Shown here piece after piece: positions 19,975 through 28,470 of a stretch of 64,000 nt of DNA (the first letter of the stretch is position 1; every line of letters starts with the position of its first letter). This stretch comes from an uncultured Flavobacteriaceae bacterium (GTDB taxonomy: Bacteria; Bacteroidota; Bacteroidia; Flavobacteriales; Flavobacteriaceae), in contig CANLUH010000002.1 of the NCBI GenBank assembly GCA_947494205.1, forward strand, positions 414,109 through 478,108, in the 5' to 3' direction. A program made the translations under genes and the position numbers. The notes beneath the pieces are model-generated. The model was not told the DNA's origin. It did no database searches and saw only the letters and a list, made by a program, of their open reading frames with translations.

Positions 19975-21177
19975 ATGAAGAAAATTACTTTTTTACTTCT
20001 TGCAATCCTGCCTTTAATAGGTATGGCACAAATTACAAATTCAACTTTTGACAGTGATGTCTCTGGATGGATAGAAAATAATGGAACTGTAACTTTTAAT
20101 GGAACAGAAGGTTCAGCTGCAGCAGGATCACTTCAATTAGTTACTACTGTCGCTAATGGTAGAGCTCAATCTAGCCCTAATACAGCTCCATCAAGTGGTG
20201 CTGGAAATTACTTGTTAACTTTTAAAGTTAAAGGAACAACTGGAAATAAAGTACAGGCATCAATTTTTCAAGCAGGAGTAAGTAGTGGGGCTCAATTAAC
20301 TTTAACTGGTGGTTGGGATACTTATTCTTTTACTTTTACAGGAGTAACAACTGCAAATATGAATATTAGGTTAATTGGTAAAGAAGCTGGCACTACTTAT
20401 TTCTTTGATGATGTTGAATTTACTCCTCTTTCAACAGAAGATGCTTTTGTTGTAAATCCTAATTTTGAAACAACTACTGATTGGACTATTGATGGAGCGG
20501 AATCTACTTTAAGTTATATAACAACAACTCCCCAAGAAGGTTCGCAATCTGGTCGCTTAACTTTTGATGTAAACCAAACTGCTAATCAATTTATTGAAAA
20601 CACTGTTTTTAATTTAGGAGAAACTGTAAGTCCAACGGAAATAAGCTCAACATTTTGGGTACGCGCCAATAAAGCTGGAGCACAAGTACAATTAACGTAT
20701 AGTTTGTATGATGCTGCAGGTACTTTAATATCAAATAATAATACAGCTACTTATACGATAGTGGCAGCAGATACTTGGGAAGAGGTTACTTTTAATAAGC
20801 CTATTACAGATAGCTTTAACCAAATAGAATATAGAATTAAAGTTAGATCTCAATCTAATGCATTAGCTGGTGATACTTTTGATTTTGATCAAATTACAGC
20901 ATCTTTTAGTTTTCCAACGCTTTCTAATGAAGATTTTGAGAGTGTATCAACAGTGTTTACAGTATATCCAAATCCTGCAAAAGATATTGTAACAATAAAT
21001 GGTAATAGTAATTTATCAGCAATTTCTATATATGATATTACAGGTAAAAAAGTGTTGTCTACTACTAAATTAGTAAATAATACGTTGAATATTTCATCTT
21101 TAAATTCCGGACTTTACCTTTTAAAAATGAAGGATATAAAAGGTGCAATTGCTACGAAGAAATTAGTAGTAAAATAA
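19975..21177 (+). CDS. Secreted carbohydrate-binding-module-like protein with T9SS tail
   Basis: A signal peptide (IGMAQ) is followed by two beta-sandwich modules of ~140 residues. The first spans roughly residues 20-150 (ITNSTFDSDVSGWIENN, ending TYFFDDVEFTP). The second spans roughly 155-310 (VVNPNFETTTDWTIDG, ending DTFDFDQITASF). Both have the layout of CBM4/9/22-type modules. A type IX sorting domain ends the protein (VYPNPAKDIVTI). No catalytic domain is present, so it is probably a surface glycan-binding protein. It follows the GH5 by 16 bp and precedes a terminator. Confidence 0.78.
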   Translation: MKKITFLLLAILPLIGMAQITNSTFDSDVSGWIENNGTVTFNGTEGSAAAGSLQLVTTVANGRAQSSPNTAPSSGAGNYLLTFKVKGTTGNKVQASIFQAGVSSGAQLTLTGGWDTYSFTFTGVTTANMNIRLIGKEAGTTYFFDDVEFTPLSTEDAFVVNPNFETTTDWTIDGAESTLSYITTTPQEGSQSGRLTFDVNQTANQFIENTVFNLGETVSPTEISSTFWVRANKAGAQVQLTYSLYDAAGTLISNNNTATYTIVAADTWEEVTFNKPITDSFNQIEYRIKVRSQSNALAGDTFDFDQITASFSFPTLSNEDFESVSTVFTVYPNPAKDIVTINGNSNLSAISIYDITGKKVLSTTKLVNNTLNISSLNSGLYLLKMKDIKGAIATKKLVVK

Positions 21178-21211
21178 TTTATATAAGTTCTTTTTTACCT
21201 ATTAAATTAAT

Positions 21212-21246
21212 AAAAAGTCCAGTTTAAAAAGATTGGACTTTTTGTT
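21212..21246 (+). terminator. Rho-independent-type terminator
   Basis: A 10-bp perfect stem (AAAAAGTCCA at 21212-21221 with TGGACTTTTT at 21234-21243) and a 12-nt loop lie 35 bp after the stop of the CBM-like gene and end in a T-run. It closes the 14458-21177 transcription unit before the transporter gene. Confidence 0.75.
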
Positions 21247-21306
21247 TTTAATTCTTTCAGAATAACCCTCTGATTAAAATCAATAAATTAACTAACTATT
21301 TAAAAA

Positions 21307-22683
21307 ATGGAAAAAGGTGTTTTTTTACTTCTAATTGCTGTAGTTTCAGCATTAGGAGGCTTACTATTTGGGTATGATACAGGCGTTATTAATGGCGCAC
21401 AATTTTATCTTACAGAACATTTTAGTTTAAGTGATAGCTTAAAAGGTTGGGTTGTTGGTAGTGCCCTTTTGGGCTGTTTTGCTGGTGCTATAATTGCAGG
21501 GACTTTAAGTATTAAAATAGGAAGAAAATGGTCACTAATTATATCTGCAATATTTTTTACAGCATCTGCTTATGGATCTGGCCTGCCTGAGTTTTTCCCT
21601 CAATCTGTTAGTATGTTAGTTTTTTTTAGAATTTTAGGAGGATTAGGTATCGGTATAGCTTCAATGAATGCACCAATGTATATTGCAGAAATAGCACCTA
21701 CAAGTATTAGAGGACGTATGGTTACGTACTATCAATTAGCGATAGTAATTGGTTTTTTTATTGTGTTTTTGGCAACGTATTATATTGGTAATAATTTAAC
21801 TCAAGTTGAGAATATAGAGTTTGGATGGCGTCGTATGTTTTGGTCAGAATTAATACCTAGCGGTTTATTTTTAATATTGTTATTTTTTGTCCCAAAAAGC
21901 CCTAGATGGTTAGCTCTTAAAGGAAAAGATGATGAAGCTTTAATTGTTTTAAAACAAATTAATGCTGATGCAGTAGCAGTTAAAGAAATGGAGCAAATAA
22001 AATGCTCTATAAACGAAACAGAAGATGGTATTAAAATTAGCTATTTTGCTAAAGCTATACTAGGAATAATAGCTATTGGTACTGTTCTTTCTATGTTACA
22101 ACAGTTTACAGGTATTAACGCTGTATTATACTATGGTGCAGATATCTTTGAAAAAGCACTTGGTTTTGGTAAAGAAGATGTATTGGCACAACAAATATTA
22201 TTAGCTTTTGTTAATTTAATCTTCACCTTTGTTGCTATGTTTACTGTAGATAAACTAGGTAGAAAACCATTATTGTATATAGGCTCTATAGGAATGATTG
22301 TTGGATTTTTGCTTTTAGGTATAACTTTACAGCAGCAAAGCGTAGGTATGTTATCATTAATTGGTGTACTTGTATTTATTGCCTCTTTTGCTTTATCAAT
22401 GGGGCCAGTAGTTTGGGTTTTACTTTCAGAAATGTTTCCTAATAAAATAAGAAGCGTTGCTATGTCAGTTGCAGTTGCTGCTCAATGGGCTGCCAATTAT
22501 GTTGTTTCCCAATCATTCCCAATGGTAATGGGGAGTGAAACAAATAATAGTGCACCTTGGAATGGTTCGTTACCTTACTTTATTTTTATAGCATTTATTT
22601 TATTAATTGTTTTTGTAACCTACAAATTTATACCTGAGACAAAAGGAAAATCGCTTGAAGAAATTGAAGGATTTTGGAAATAA
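21307..22683 (+). CDS. MFS sugar/H+ symporter (XylE/GLUT-like)
   Basis: Twelve-helix major facilitator of 458 aa in the inner membrane. Family signatures are present: GGLLFGYDTGVINGA in helix 1, GRKWSL and the RGRMVTYYQLAIVIG loop, PKSPRWLALKG at the end of the N-half, QQFTGINAVLYY in helix 7, DKLGRKPLLY, and the C-terminal PETKGKSLEEIE. These are the marks of sugar porters that import xylose, glucose or related monosaccharides with protons. At the end of the polysaccharide locus it probably imports the released monomer, with xylose the best guess given the GH10 enzyme. It stands alone after a terminator. Confidence 0.93.
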   Translation: MEKGVFLLLIAVVSALGGLLFGYDTGVINGAQFYLTEHFSLSDSLKGWVVGSALLGCFAGAIIAGTLSIKIGRKWSLIISAIFFTASAYGSGLPEFFPQSVSMLVFFRILGGLGIGIASMNAPMYIAEIAPTSIRGRMVTYYQLAIVIGFFIVFLATYYIGNNLTQVENIEFGWRRMFWSELIPSGLFLILLFFVPKSPRWLALKGKDDEALIVLKQINADAVAVKEMEQIKCSINETEDGIKISYFAKAILGIIAIGTVLSMLQQFTGINAVLYYGADIFEKALGFGKEDVLAQQILLAFVNLIFTFVAMFTVDKLGRKPLLYIGSIGMIVGFLLLGITLQQQSVGMLSLIGVLVFIASFALSMGPVVWVLLSEMFPNKIRSVAMSVAVAAQWAANYVVSQSFPMVMGSETNNSAPWNGSLPYFIFIAFILLIVFVTYKFIPETKGKSLEEIEGFWK

Positions 22684-22750
22684 AAACTCACAATCGAATA
22701 ATAACTTAATAAGAATATGAAGTTTACATTAAACGAATAAACCAAATTTT

Positions 22751-22776
22751 AAGGATTCTTAAAGTTATCCTTTTTT
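22751..22776. terminator. Weak terminator-like hairpin
   Basis: A 6-bp stem (AAGGAT at 22751-22756 with ATCCTT at 22767-22772) is followed by a T-run. It lies between the convergent ends of the MFS gene and the XRE gene. The stem is short, so termination is only suggested. Confidence 0.35.
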
Positions 22777-22792
22777 AAAGAAAGGATTCAAT

Positions 22793-23203
22793 TTAATTGA
22801 GTAATATAAAATTTTTAATGAGTAATTTCATATCAGTTGAAATATATCTATAGTCTTTTTCCAAACGCTCAATAGTATGTGTACTTATTCCTATAAGTTC
22901 TGACAGAGTTGCCTTGGCTATCTTATTTTCTATCCTGTAGCACTTAACAAGATTCGATAACGATTTTGTACCATCATCCCAAAAATTATACTCTAAAAAA
23001 TCATTTACTTTTTTCATATATATGACATGTGGAATATAACGGTTCCATTCATAATTTTGATAACAATCTTTCCTTATACCAATAAAATTTGCAACTTGTT
23101 GTTGTGTCCATTCACAGTCAAGACGTTTTCTTTTAAGACAAGCACCAAGCGACTTGTCATCCTTGTCTGGATAGGGCTTTCGACTTGGTATAGAGGCTTT
23201 CAA
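22793..23203 (-). CDS. XRE-type helix-turn-helix regulator abutting broken comM
   Basis: Probable DNA-binding protein with two HTH-like units. The first is in SLGACLKRKRLDCEWTQQQV...IGI (roughly residues 17-60) and the second in ATLSELIGISTHTIERLEKD near the C-terminus. The PSRKPYP...KSLGxxLKRKRLD start is typical of a common two-HTH XRE family. The TTG at 23203 (reading LKASIPSRKPYP) is chosen because sequence further upstream is antisense comM; the frame stays open to a GTG at 23272. No ATG is available, so the native 5' end may have been lost at the junction. It faces away from comM. It may be the terminal gene of an inserted element. Confidence 0.6.
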   Translation of the reverse strand: MKASIPSRKPYPDKDDKSLGACLKRKRLDCEWTQQQVANFIGIRKDCYQNYEWNRYIPHVIYMKKVNDFLEYNFWDDGTKSLSNLVKCYRIENKIAKATLSELIGISTHTIERLEKDYRYISTDMKLLIKNFILLN

Positions 23204-23221
23204 GACGATGTTACAAATGGG

Positions 23222-23938
23222 CACCACACCATTTCCAACGTCGCGTTGGTAGGCGGTGGAAGTTATCCACAACCTGGAGAAATCTCATTATCGCATAATG
23301 GTGTTTTATTTTTAGATGAATTGCCAGAATTTAAACGTGAAGTTCTTGAAGTAATGCGTCAACCACTAGAAGATAGAGAAGTTACTATTTCTAGAGCAAA
23401 GTTTACAGTGACTTATCCATCTTCATTCATGTTAGTAGCTAGTATGAATCCAAGCCCTAGTGGCTATTTTAACGACCCAGATGCACCAGTAACATCTAGT
23501 CCAGCAGAAATGCAACGTTATTTAAGTAAAATTTCAGGGCCTTTATTAGACAGAATAGACATACATATAGAAGTGACACCTGTACCTTTCGAGAAATTAA
23601 GCGAAGATAGAACAGGAGAATCCTCAGTAAACATAAGAAAACGAGTGACTGCAGCAAGAGAACGACAAACAGAACGTTTTGCAGAATCTAATTCGGTACA
23701 TTACAATGCGCAAATGAATACTAAACAAATTAGAAAATATTGCGAATTAGACGAAGCCTCGAAAGGCTTATTAAAAACTGCAATGGAACGTTTAAATTTA
23801 TCTGCTCGTGCTTACGACCGTATTTTAAAAGTCTCTAGAACTATTGCCGACTTAGAAGGTGTAGTGACTATTAATGGCTCGCATATTAGTGAAGCTATAC
23901 AATATAGAAGTATGGATAGAGAAGGATGGTTGGGGTAA
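23222..23938 (+). pseudogene. comM: comM 3' half (Mg-chelatase-like AAA+ ATPase), 5'-truncated
   Basis: Homology begins abruptly at HHTISNVALVGGG, a conserved internal motif, and continues through GEISLSHNGVLFLDELPEF (Walker B), ASMNPSPSGY, the sensor and lid regions, and the canonical C-terminus ending REGWLG. Full-length ComM is about 510 aa; only about 238 residues remain, and the N-terminal domain and Walker A are absent. Upstream bases do not continue the expected R-P-F-R-x-P before HHT and instead run into the XRE gene. ComM is a helicase that promotes branch migration in natural transformation, and comM is a known site of island insertion in other bacteria. The open frame extends back to 23027, but that part is antisense to the XRE gene. 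Confidence 0.85.
23828..23938 (+). repeat. 111-bp comM-tail repeat, copy A
   Basis: The last 111 bp of the comM fragment, from AAAGTCTCTAG to its stop, are repeated in direct orientation at 24729-24839 with about five substitutions. The two copies bracket one complete gene. Confidence 0.9.
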
Positions 23939-23972
23939 GCTTTGATTAAACAAAATTGAAATAATTATTTTT

Positions 23973-24704
23973 ATGGATTATAATAAATTTACTGCAAGAG
24001 AATTAAATGATATGGCAAGAACTTTTGCATCTATTCGCTCAGAAGTAGAATCTAATTCTGATTTGTTTAGAATACAGTATGATGATGAAGCTGAAATCTG
24101 TATTGAGTACATGAATTTTAAAACAGAATTTTTTTGTACTATTTCTAATCCTAAGTTAGATAATGGTTATGTTTTTTATGAATTAAATCATAAACCACAG
24201 AATGATGTAAGTAACTTGACTAACACGGGAAGATATCCGTCTAAAGATGATAGAGTACTAAATCAACTCAAACAATGGATGAATTTGGTTAAAAATATTC
24301 ACACTGTAAAACAAAATATTCATCCTAACAGTAAAAATATAAATCATTATCAAGAACAATTATTTGAGTCATTTTCATTTATGAAAGATGAAAATGATGA
24401 TAAGCCTCTTAAGCAAAAAACGCAAGAGGAACTATCAAAATTCTTACTCGTTTTAATAGAGAATTTTGAACAAGATGAAGAAATTGAGGATGATATAATT
24501 GAAGAATTAAAGCTTTTAAACGAAAACATTTCACAACTTACTCAATTACAAATAAAAAATTATATAACTTTTACTTTTGCTAAGATTATGTATAAAGGAG
24601 TTGGGCTTTTAAAAAGGGTAACTAATAGAGCAACTAATGTAGGTACTGATGCAGGTATTGGCTATATATTAATTGAAGCACTTAAAACTTATATCAACAG
24701 TTAG
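23973..24704 (+). CDS. Unrecognised 243-aa protein between comM-tail repeats
   Basis: No family recognised. The protein is acidic and soluble-looking, with no signal peptide. The first ~75 residues look like a small mixed alpha/beta domain (YDDEAEICIEYMNFKTEFF...NGYVFYELNHKP). The middle (residues ~100-200) is helical and very rich in Glu, Asp and Gln. The end (IMYKGVGLLKRVTNRATNVGTDAGIGYILIEAL) is a Gly/Ala-containing segment that might associate with a membrane. It is bracketed by the two 111-bp comM-tail copies, so it looks like captured cargo. A defence or toxin-type role would fit such a site, but nothing in the sequence proves one. Confidence 0.75.
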   Translation: MDYNKFTARELNDMARTFASIRSEVESNSDLFRIQYDDEAEICIEYMNFKTEFFCTISNPKLDNGYVFYELNHKPQNDVSNLTNTGRYPSKDDRVLNQLKQWMNLVKNIHTVKQNIHPNSKNINHYQEQLFESFSFMKDENDDKPLKQKTQEELSKFLLVLIENFEQDEEIEDDIIEELKLLNENISQLTQLQIKNYITFTFAKIMYKGVGLLKRVTNRATNVGTDAGIGYILIEALKTYINS

Positions 24705-24728
24705 ATTTATTTCTTCTAAACTGTATAT

Positions 24729-24839
24729 AAAGTCTCTAGAACTATTGCCGATTTAGAAGGTGTAGCCTCTATTAATGGCTCGCACATTAGTGAAGCTATA
24801 CAATATAGAAGTATGGATAGAGAAGGATGGTTGGGGTAA
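24729..24839 (+). repeat. 111-bp comM-tail repeat, copy B (second comM remnant)
   Basis: Second copy of the comM 3' end. It is in an open frame that would read [12 protein letters not shown] through REGWLG and stop, like copy A. It differs from copy A by about five bases: two are silent (GAC/GAT and CAT/CAC), and GTGACT changes to GCCTCT, giving Val-Thr to Ala-Ser. The pattern looks like a natural allele from another strain rather than a recent duplication. It has no start codon and is not expressed as a protein. Confidence 0.88.
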
Positions 24840-24983
24840 TTTGGAACTTAAGATTTATAGTTTTAAAATATTGTGAGTTATATAATGAGTACTATATCTC
24901 GTTATAGTTTATGAGTTGTATAAATTTATAACAAATAATTATTATCTTTTGCCAACAATTTACTAACCATAAATTTCGCTATT

Positions 24984-25085
24984 ATGTCAACTTTAAAAAA
25001 ACCAAAAATTCTGGGAAGTTCTATCCTAGAAAAAAGTGCCAATAACTCATGGCAAAATATATATTCTTTACACAAAAAAGCGTAA
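24984..25085 (+). CDS. Possible 33-aa peptide gene
   Basis: ATG at 24984 to TAA at 25085 encodes a basic peptide beginning MSTLKKPKILGSS and ending YSLHKKA. A TTG (24916-24918) and a TATCTTTTG (24943-24951) resemble a flavobacterial promoter with one extra base in the -7 element. The gene precedes the 219-aa protein, kinase and regulator genes on the same strand. It could be a signalling peptide or a small leader, but it may also be chance. It shows no similarity to the two peptides at 28.6-28.9 kb. Confidence 0.35.
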   Translation: MSTLKKPKILGSSILEKSANNSWQNIYSLHKKA

Positions 25086-25261
25086 TTTTCTTCTACAACT
25101 TATTAGAATAAAATTAATTGCCATTAACTTTTATTACGAAATAAGGTTTTTAATACTATACAGCTAGTATAACTATTTTATATAATAATAGTATTTAGTA
25201 CAACTTCCCTAAAATTAAAATGTAATAAGGCTTTATAAATATTAATCTAATTATAAATATT

Positions 25262-25921
25262 ATGAGTGAAAAATCATTAAAAAATCAAATTCAAAGTTTA
25301 AAAAAAATTAAACAGGAACTAGAGCAGAATATTCAGGATTTAGAAGACATAGCAAGAGAGCCTATTATATTAGATGATAACTCTATAATACCAGGAAAAG
25401 AAATTAAAAAGGTTGGCAAAAAGGAGTTAAATGATTTTAATAGCCCAAAAGGAACTTTCATGTATTATATGCCTAAAAAAGAACCAGAAAAACTACCTAC
25501 TTTTGGTTTCGATAACATTCCTTCCAACATACTTAGTCCACCTGTTTCGCATGTTTATTTATTAGACGATAATACCTACAGGCATAAGCATATTAGAATA
25601 AACGCAGTTGTTTTTATTGCTGTAAACAAAGCTGTTAAAAATAAAGATTTTATATTAAAGTATAATATAAGTTTTAATACAGTGGGAAAGCATCAATTAA
25701 ATGTTTATATCACTTTTAATAAAAAGGAAAAAGAAGGAAAAGAATATAATTTCTATTCTTTTGACATTAGGTTTCTAGAAGCATCAATTGTATTAGAGGA
25801 TTCAAGAATATTGTCGTTGTCAAAGATAAATACCGTACAAGTTTTTTTAATAAATAAAGATCCAAAAGGTTCTAGAGGAACTGTAACTACTGTGCAATCT
25901 GGTACAGGTGAAGGTTTGTAA
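25262..25921 (+). CDS. Unrecognised 219-aa cytoplasmic protein upstream of the kinase
   Basis: No family recognised. There is no signal peptide. Residues 1-35 form a coiled coil rich in Lys, Gln and Glu (KNQIQSLKKIKQELEQNIQDLED). The rest is a mixed, mainly beta domain (RHKHIRINAVVFIAVNKAV...HQLNVYITF) with a Gly/Thr tail (TVTTVQSGTGEGL). It ends 20 bp before the histidine kinase gene, so it is probably co-transcribed with the two-component system. A regulatory or sensing partner role is possible. Confidence 0.7.
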   Translation: MSEKSLKNQIQSLKKIKQELEQNIQDLEDIAREPIILDDNSIIPGKEIKKVGKKELNDFNSPKGTFMYYMPKKEPEKLPTFGFDNIPSNILSPPVSHVYLLDDNTYRHKHIRINAVVFIAVNKAVKNKDFILKYNISFNTVGKHQLNVYITFNKKEKEGKEYNFYSFDIRFLEASIVLEDSRILSLSKINTVQVFLINKDPKGSRGTVTTVQSGTGEGL

Positions 25922-25941
25922 TAAAAATAGTTGTAAAAAAA

Positions 25942-27663
25942 ATGAGTTTTAAAATAACTGTTCTTCTTATTTTTATTTCCATGCCGTTATTTTCACAACA
26001 AAAGACAGCTATTTCTGTTTTTGAAAATAAAATAAAAGAGCGTAGTACTATTTATACTACAAAAGAGAATTTTAAAAAAGCTCAATTCTTCTTTTTACAA
26101 AAAGAATGGGATTCTGTCATAGTCTATTCAAAGAGACAGTTAAATAGTTTAAATCAAAATCAAGATTTTGAGCTAAGAAACTTCTGTTATTTTTTTAGGG
26201 GCTATAGTTTTCAGAAAAAAAAACTATTTAACGAGTCTAAAAAAGAGTTTTTAAAGATATCTAAAGATTTTATTTTTCATCAGTATTCAAGAATGTATTT
26301 AGGAGAAATAGAATTAGAACAGCATAATTTCCAAAAAGCTATTACCTATTTTAAAGCAATAGAGTTATTAAATGCAGGGAATTATTGGGGAATTAAAAAA
26401 GGAAGTATCGAAAATAATTTAGGACTCTGTTATTTGCATCTTAAAATAAATGATACGGCTGAATTTTATTTACTTAAAAGCTCTAAAATACAAGAAATAG
26501 AAAAAGACACATTAAAATTAATAGGGGCTTATGGTAATATTGCCACCATGTACTATGATCAATACAAAGATGATATCGCAATTTCTTATTTTAAAAAAGC
26601 ATATCAGCTTTCAAAACATACTAAAAACTTTAGTTTAAAAAGTACTACAGCTTTAAACATGGCAGTAGTTGAAGAAAATAGAAAAAAACTCATTAAAGCC
26701 TTAACATATAGAAAAGAATACGAGCAATGGAATGATTCTTTAAACAACCAAAATAAAATTTGGGATATCGCACAAATAGAAAAAAGAGACGCTATTAGGG
26801 AAAAACAGAAAGAAGTCATCCAGTTACAACTAGAGAAAAAAGTAAAGATAGTAGAGCGTAATGGCTTTATCTATTCTTCAATTACTCTATTGTGTTTGTT
26901 AGTAACAGGAGTGTATTTTTATTATGAAAAAGTAAAAGCAAATAAAACCATTTTAGCTCAAAAAGAAGTGTTAAATGAATTGAACGCAACAAAAGATTAT
27001 TTGTTTTCTGTGGTGGCACATGATTTAAGATCACCAGTAAATGCCATTAGAAAAGAACACAATAAACTTATTGGACAAATAGCAAATCGTGATATTCAAA
27101 ACATTGAAAAAACAGTAGATACCACAATATCAATTACAGAAAGTATGTATAGTTTGCTAAACAATATCTTGCATTGGTCTTTAGAGCAGAGTAAACAGCT
27201 AGTATTTATAATACAGACGTATGCATTACAACCAATTATTGAACATGTATTATTTGACTTTAAAAATCTAGCTGTAGCAAAACATATTGATATACAAACA
27301 AATCTAAACACAATGATTTTGGCAAATTTTGATAGAGAGTCTTTAAAAGTTGTCCTTAGAAACCTTATTGATAACGCCATAAAATACACTCCAGAAAAAG
27401 GAACGATTAGCATTACAACTACAACAGATACAAATGCATCTTATATTGAGATTACAGATGTAGGTATAGGGTTTTCTAAAGAGCAAATGAATAGAATACA
27501 CAATTTAAAGACAGTTGCAATAGCTAATATAGACCGTTCTAAAGGTGTTGGACTAGGTTTGTTATTGTGTATTACATTAATACAGAAAAATAAGGGCAGT
27601 TTAGATATTAAAAGTAGCTTAGGGAAAGGTAGTATAATAAAAATAACACTACCAAAAGCATAA
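25942..27663 (+). CDS. TPR-containing sensor histidine kinase
   Basis: Membrane sensor kinase of 573 aa. A signal peptide (MPLFSQ) precedes a periplasmic region of TPR-like helices (roughly residues 60-270, for example NNLGLCYLHLKINDTAEFYL and AYGNIATMYYDQYKDDIAISYF). A single transmembrane helix lies near residues 308-326, followed by a short coiled coil. The HisKA motif is VVAHDLRSPVNAI with the phospho-acceptor His, and the ATPase has LRNLIDNAIKYTPEKG (N-box), DVGIGF and GVGLGLLLC. All kinase motifs are intact. It is followed 7 bp later by a LytTR response regulator, its probable partner. The signal sensed is unknown. Confidence 0.9.
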   Translation: MSFKITVLLIFISMPLFSQQKTAISVFENKIKERSTIYTTKENFKKAQFFFLQKEWDSVIVYSKRQLNSLNQNQDFELRNFCYFFRGYSFQKKKLFNESKKEFLKISKDFIFHQYSRMYLGEIELEQHNFQKAITYFKAIELLNAGNYWGIKKGSIENNLGLCYLHLKINDTAEFYLLKSSKIQEIEKDTLKLIGAYGNIATMYYDQYKDDIAISYFKKAYQLSKHTKNFSLKSTTALNMAVVEENRKKLIKALTYRKEYEQWNDSLNNQNKIWDIAQIEKRDAIREKQKEVIQLQLEKKVKIVERNGFIYSSITLLCLLVTGVYFYYEKVKANKTILAQKEVLNELNATKDYLFSVVAHDLRSPVNAIRKEHNKLIGQIANRDIQNIEKTVDTTISITESMYSLLNNILHWSLEQSKQLVFIIQTYALQPIIEHVLFDFKNLAVAKHIDIQTNLNTMILANFDRESLKVVLRNLIDNAIKYTPEKGTISITTTTDTNASYIEITDVGIGFSKEQMNRIHNLKTVAIANIDRSKGVGLGLLLCITLIQKNKGSLDIKSSLGKGSIIKITLPKA

Positions 27664-27670
27664 ACGTATT

Positions 27671-28414
27671 ATGGAAAAATTAAAGATATTATTATTGGAA
27701 GATAATCCAGAAGAGGCAAAAGATCTAAAGGCTTTTTTAGAACAAAATGATTACGCTATTACAGTATCAAAAAATAGTTTGGAAGCGCTACAATATATTA
27801 GAAAACAAGTATTTGATGTTATTATTCTTGATGTTATAATCGATGGTAAGCCTGACGGTATTTCGTTTGCTCAACATATAAAAAGTGAAGGTATCGATAG
27901 TCCTTTTTTATTTTTAACAAGTGTGCAAAGCAGGGCAGTTTTTGATGTTGCAAAATATACACAACCTATTACATATTTACTAAAACCATATAATGAGTTA
28001 GAATTGTTATATACATTAGAACTTGCATTAGAAAATCATCTTAAACAGGCAAATTCTATTAGTATAGCTACAACAAACGCCTTATTAAGTCCAGAGTTTC
28101 TTTATATTAAAAAAAACGGAAAAGTAGTAAAAATAGATGTTGATGCAATTAATTATATAGAAGTTCACGAAAAATACTGTAGTTTGGTTTGCGATGAAGG
28201 CAACTATTTATTAAAACTGTCGCTTTTAAAAGTAAAGAAAATATTAAAGAACCCATACTTTAAACAAACACACCGTAATTACTTAGTTAATGAAAAAAAG
28301 ATTAAGGAGTTATATATTGAAGACAATTTAATTATCTTAAAATCAAACAACAAAGTACCGCTTAGTGAACGGTATAAAGCCGCTTTTATAAAAAGCAGTT
28401 TATTTTTTAAATAG
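27671..28414 (+). CDS. LytTR-family response regulator
   Basis: Two-domain transcription regulator of 247 aa. The receiver domain (residues ~1-125) has the acidic pocket E10-D11, phospho-acceptor D54 (VIILDVII) and the conserved Lys in LLKPYNE. The C-terminal LytTR DNA-binding domain (residues ~140-245) has YIEVHEKYCSL, KLSLLKVKKIL and the QTHRNYLVN motif. It is coupled to the kinase upstream. LytTR regulators often control peptide or secretion systems, and the peptide genes at 28.6-28.9 kb are the nearest convergent genes. No LytTR target site has been identified with confidence. Confidence 0.93.
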   Translation: MEKLKILLLEDNPEEAKDLKAFLEQNDYAITVSKNSLEALQYIRKQVFDVIILDVIIDGKPDGISFAQHIKSEGIDSPFLFLTSVQSRAVFDVAKYTQPITYLLKPYNELELLYTLELALENHLKQANSISIATTNALLSPEFLYIKKNGKVVKIDVDAINYIEVHEKYCSLVCDEGNYLLKLSLLKVKKILKNPYFKQTHRNYLVNEKKIKELYIEDNLIILKSNNKVPLSERYKAAFIKSSLFFK

Positions 28415-28470
28415 CATTAAAATACGTCTATAAAAACCGTAAGTATTTAAAAATGGAGTTTACTAATTAA

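Noticed and set aside
23027..23221. comM coding start at 23027
   Set aside because: The frame before HHTIS shows no comM similarity and is antisense to the XRE gene; the true 5' half is missing.
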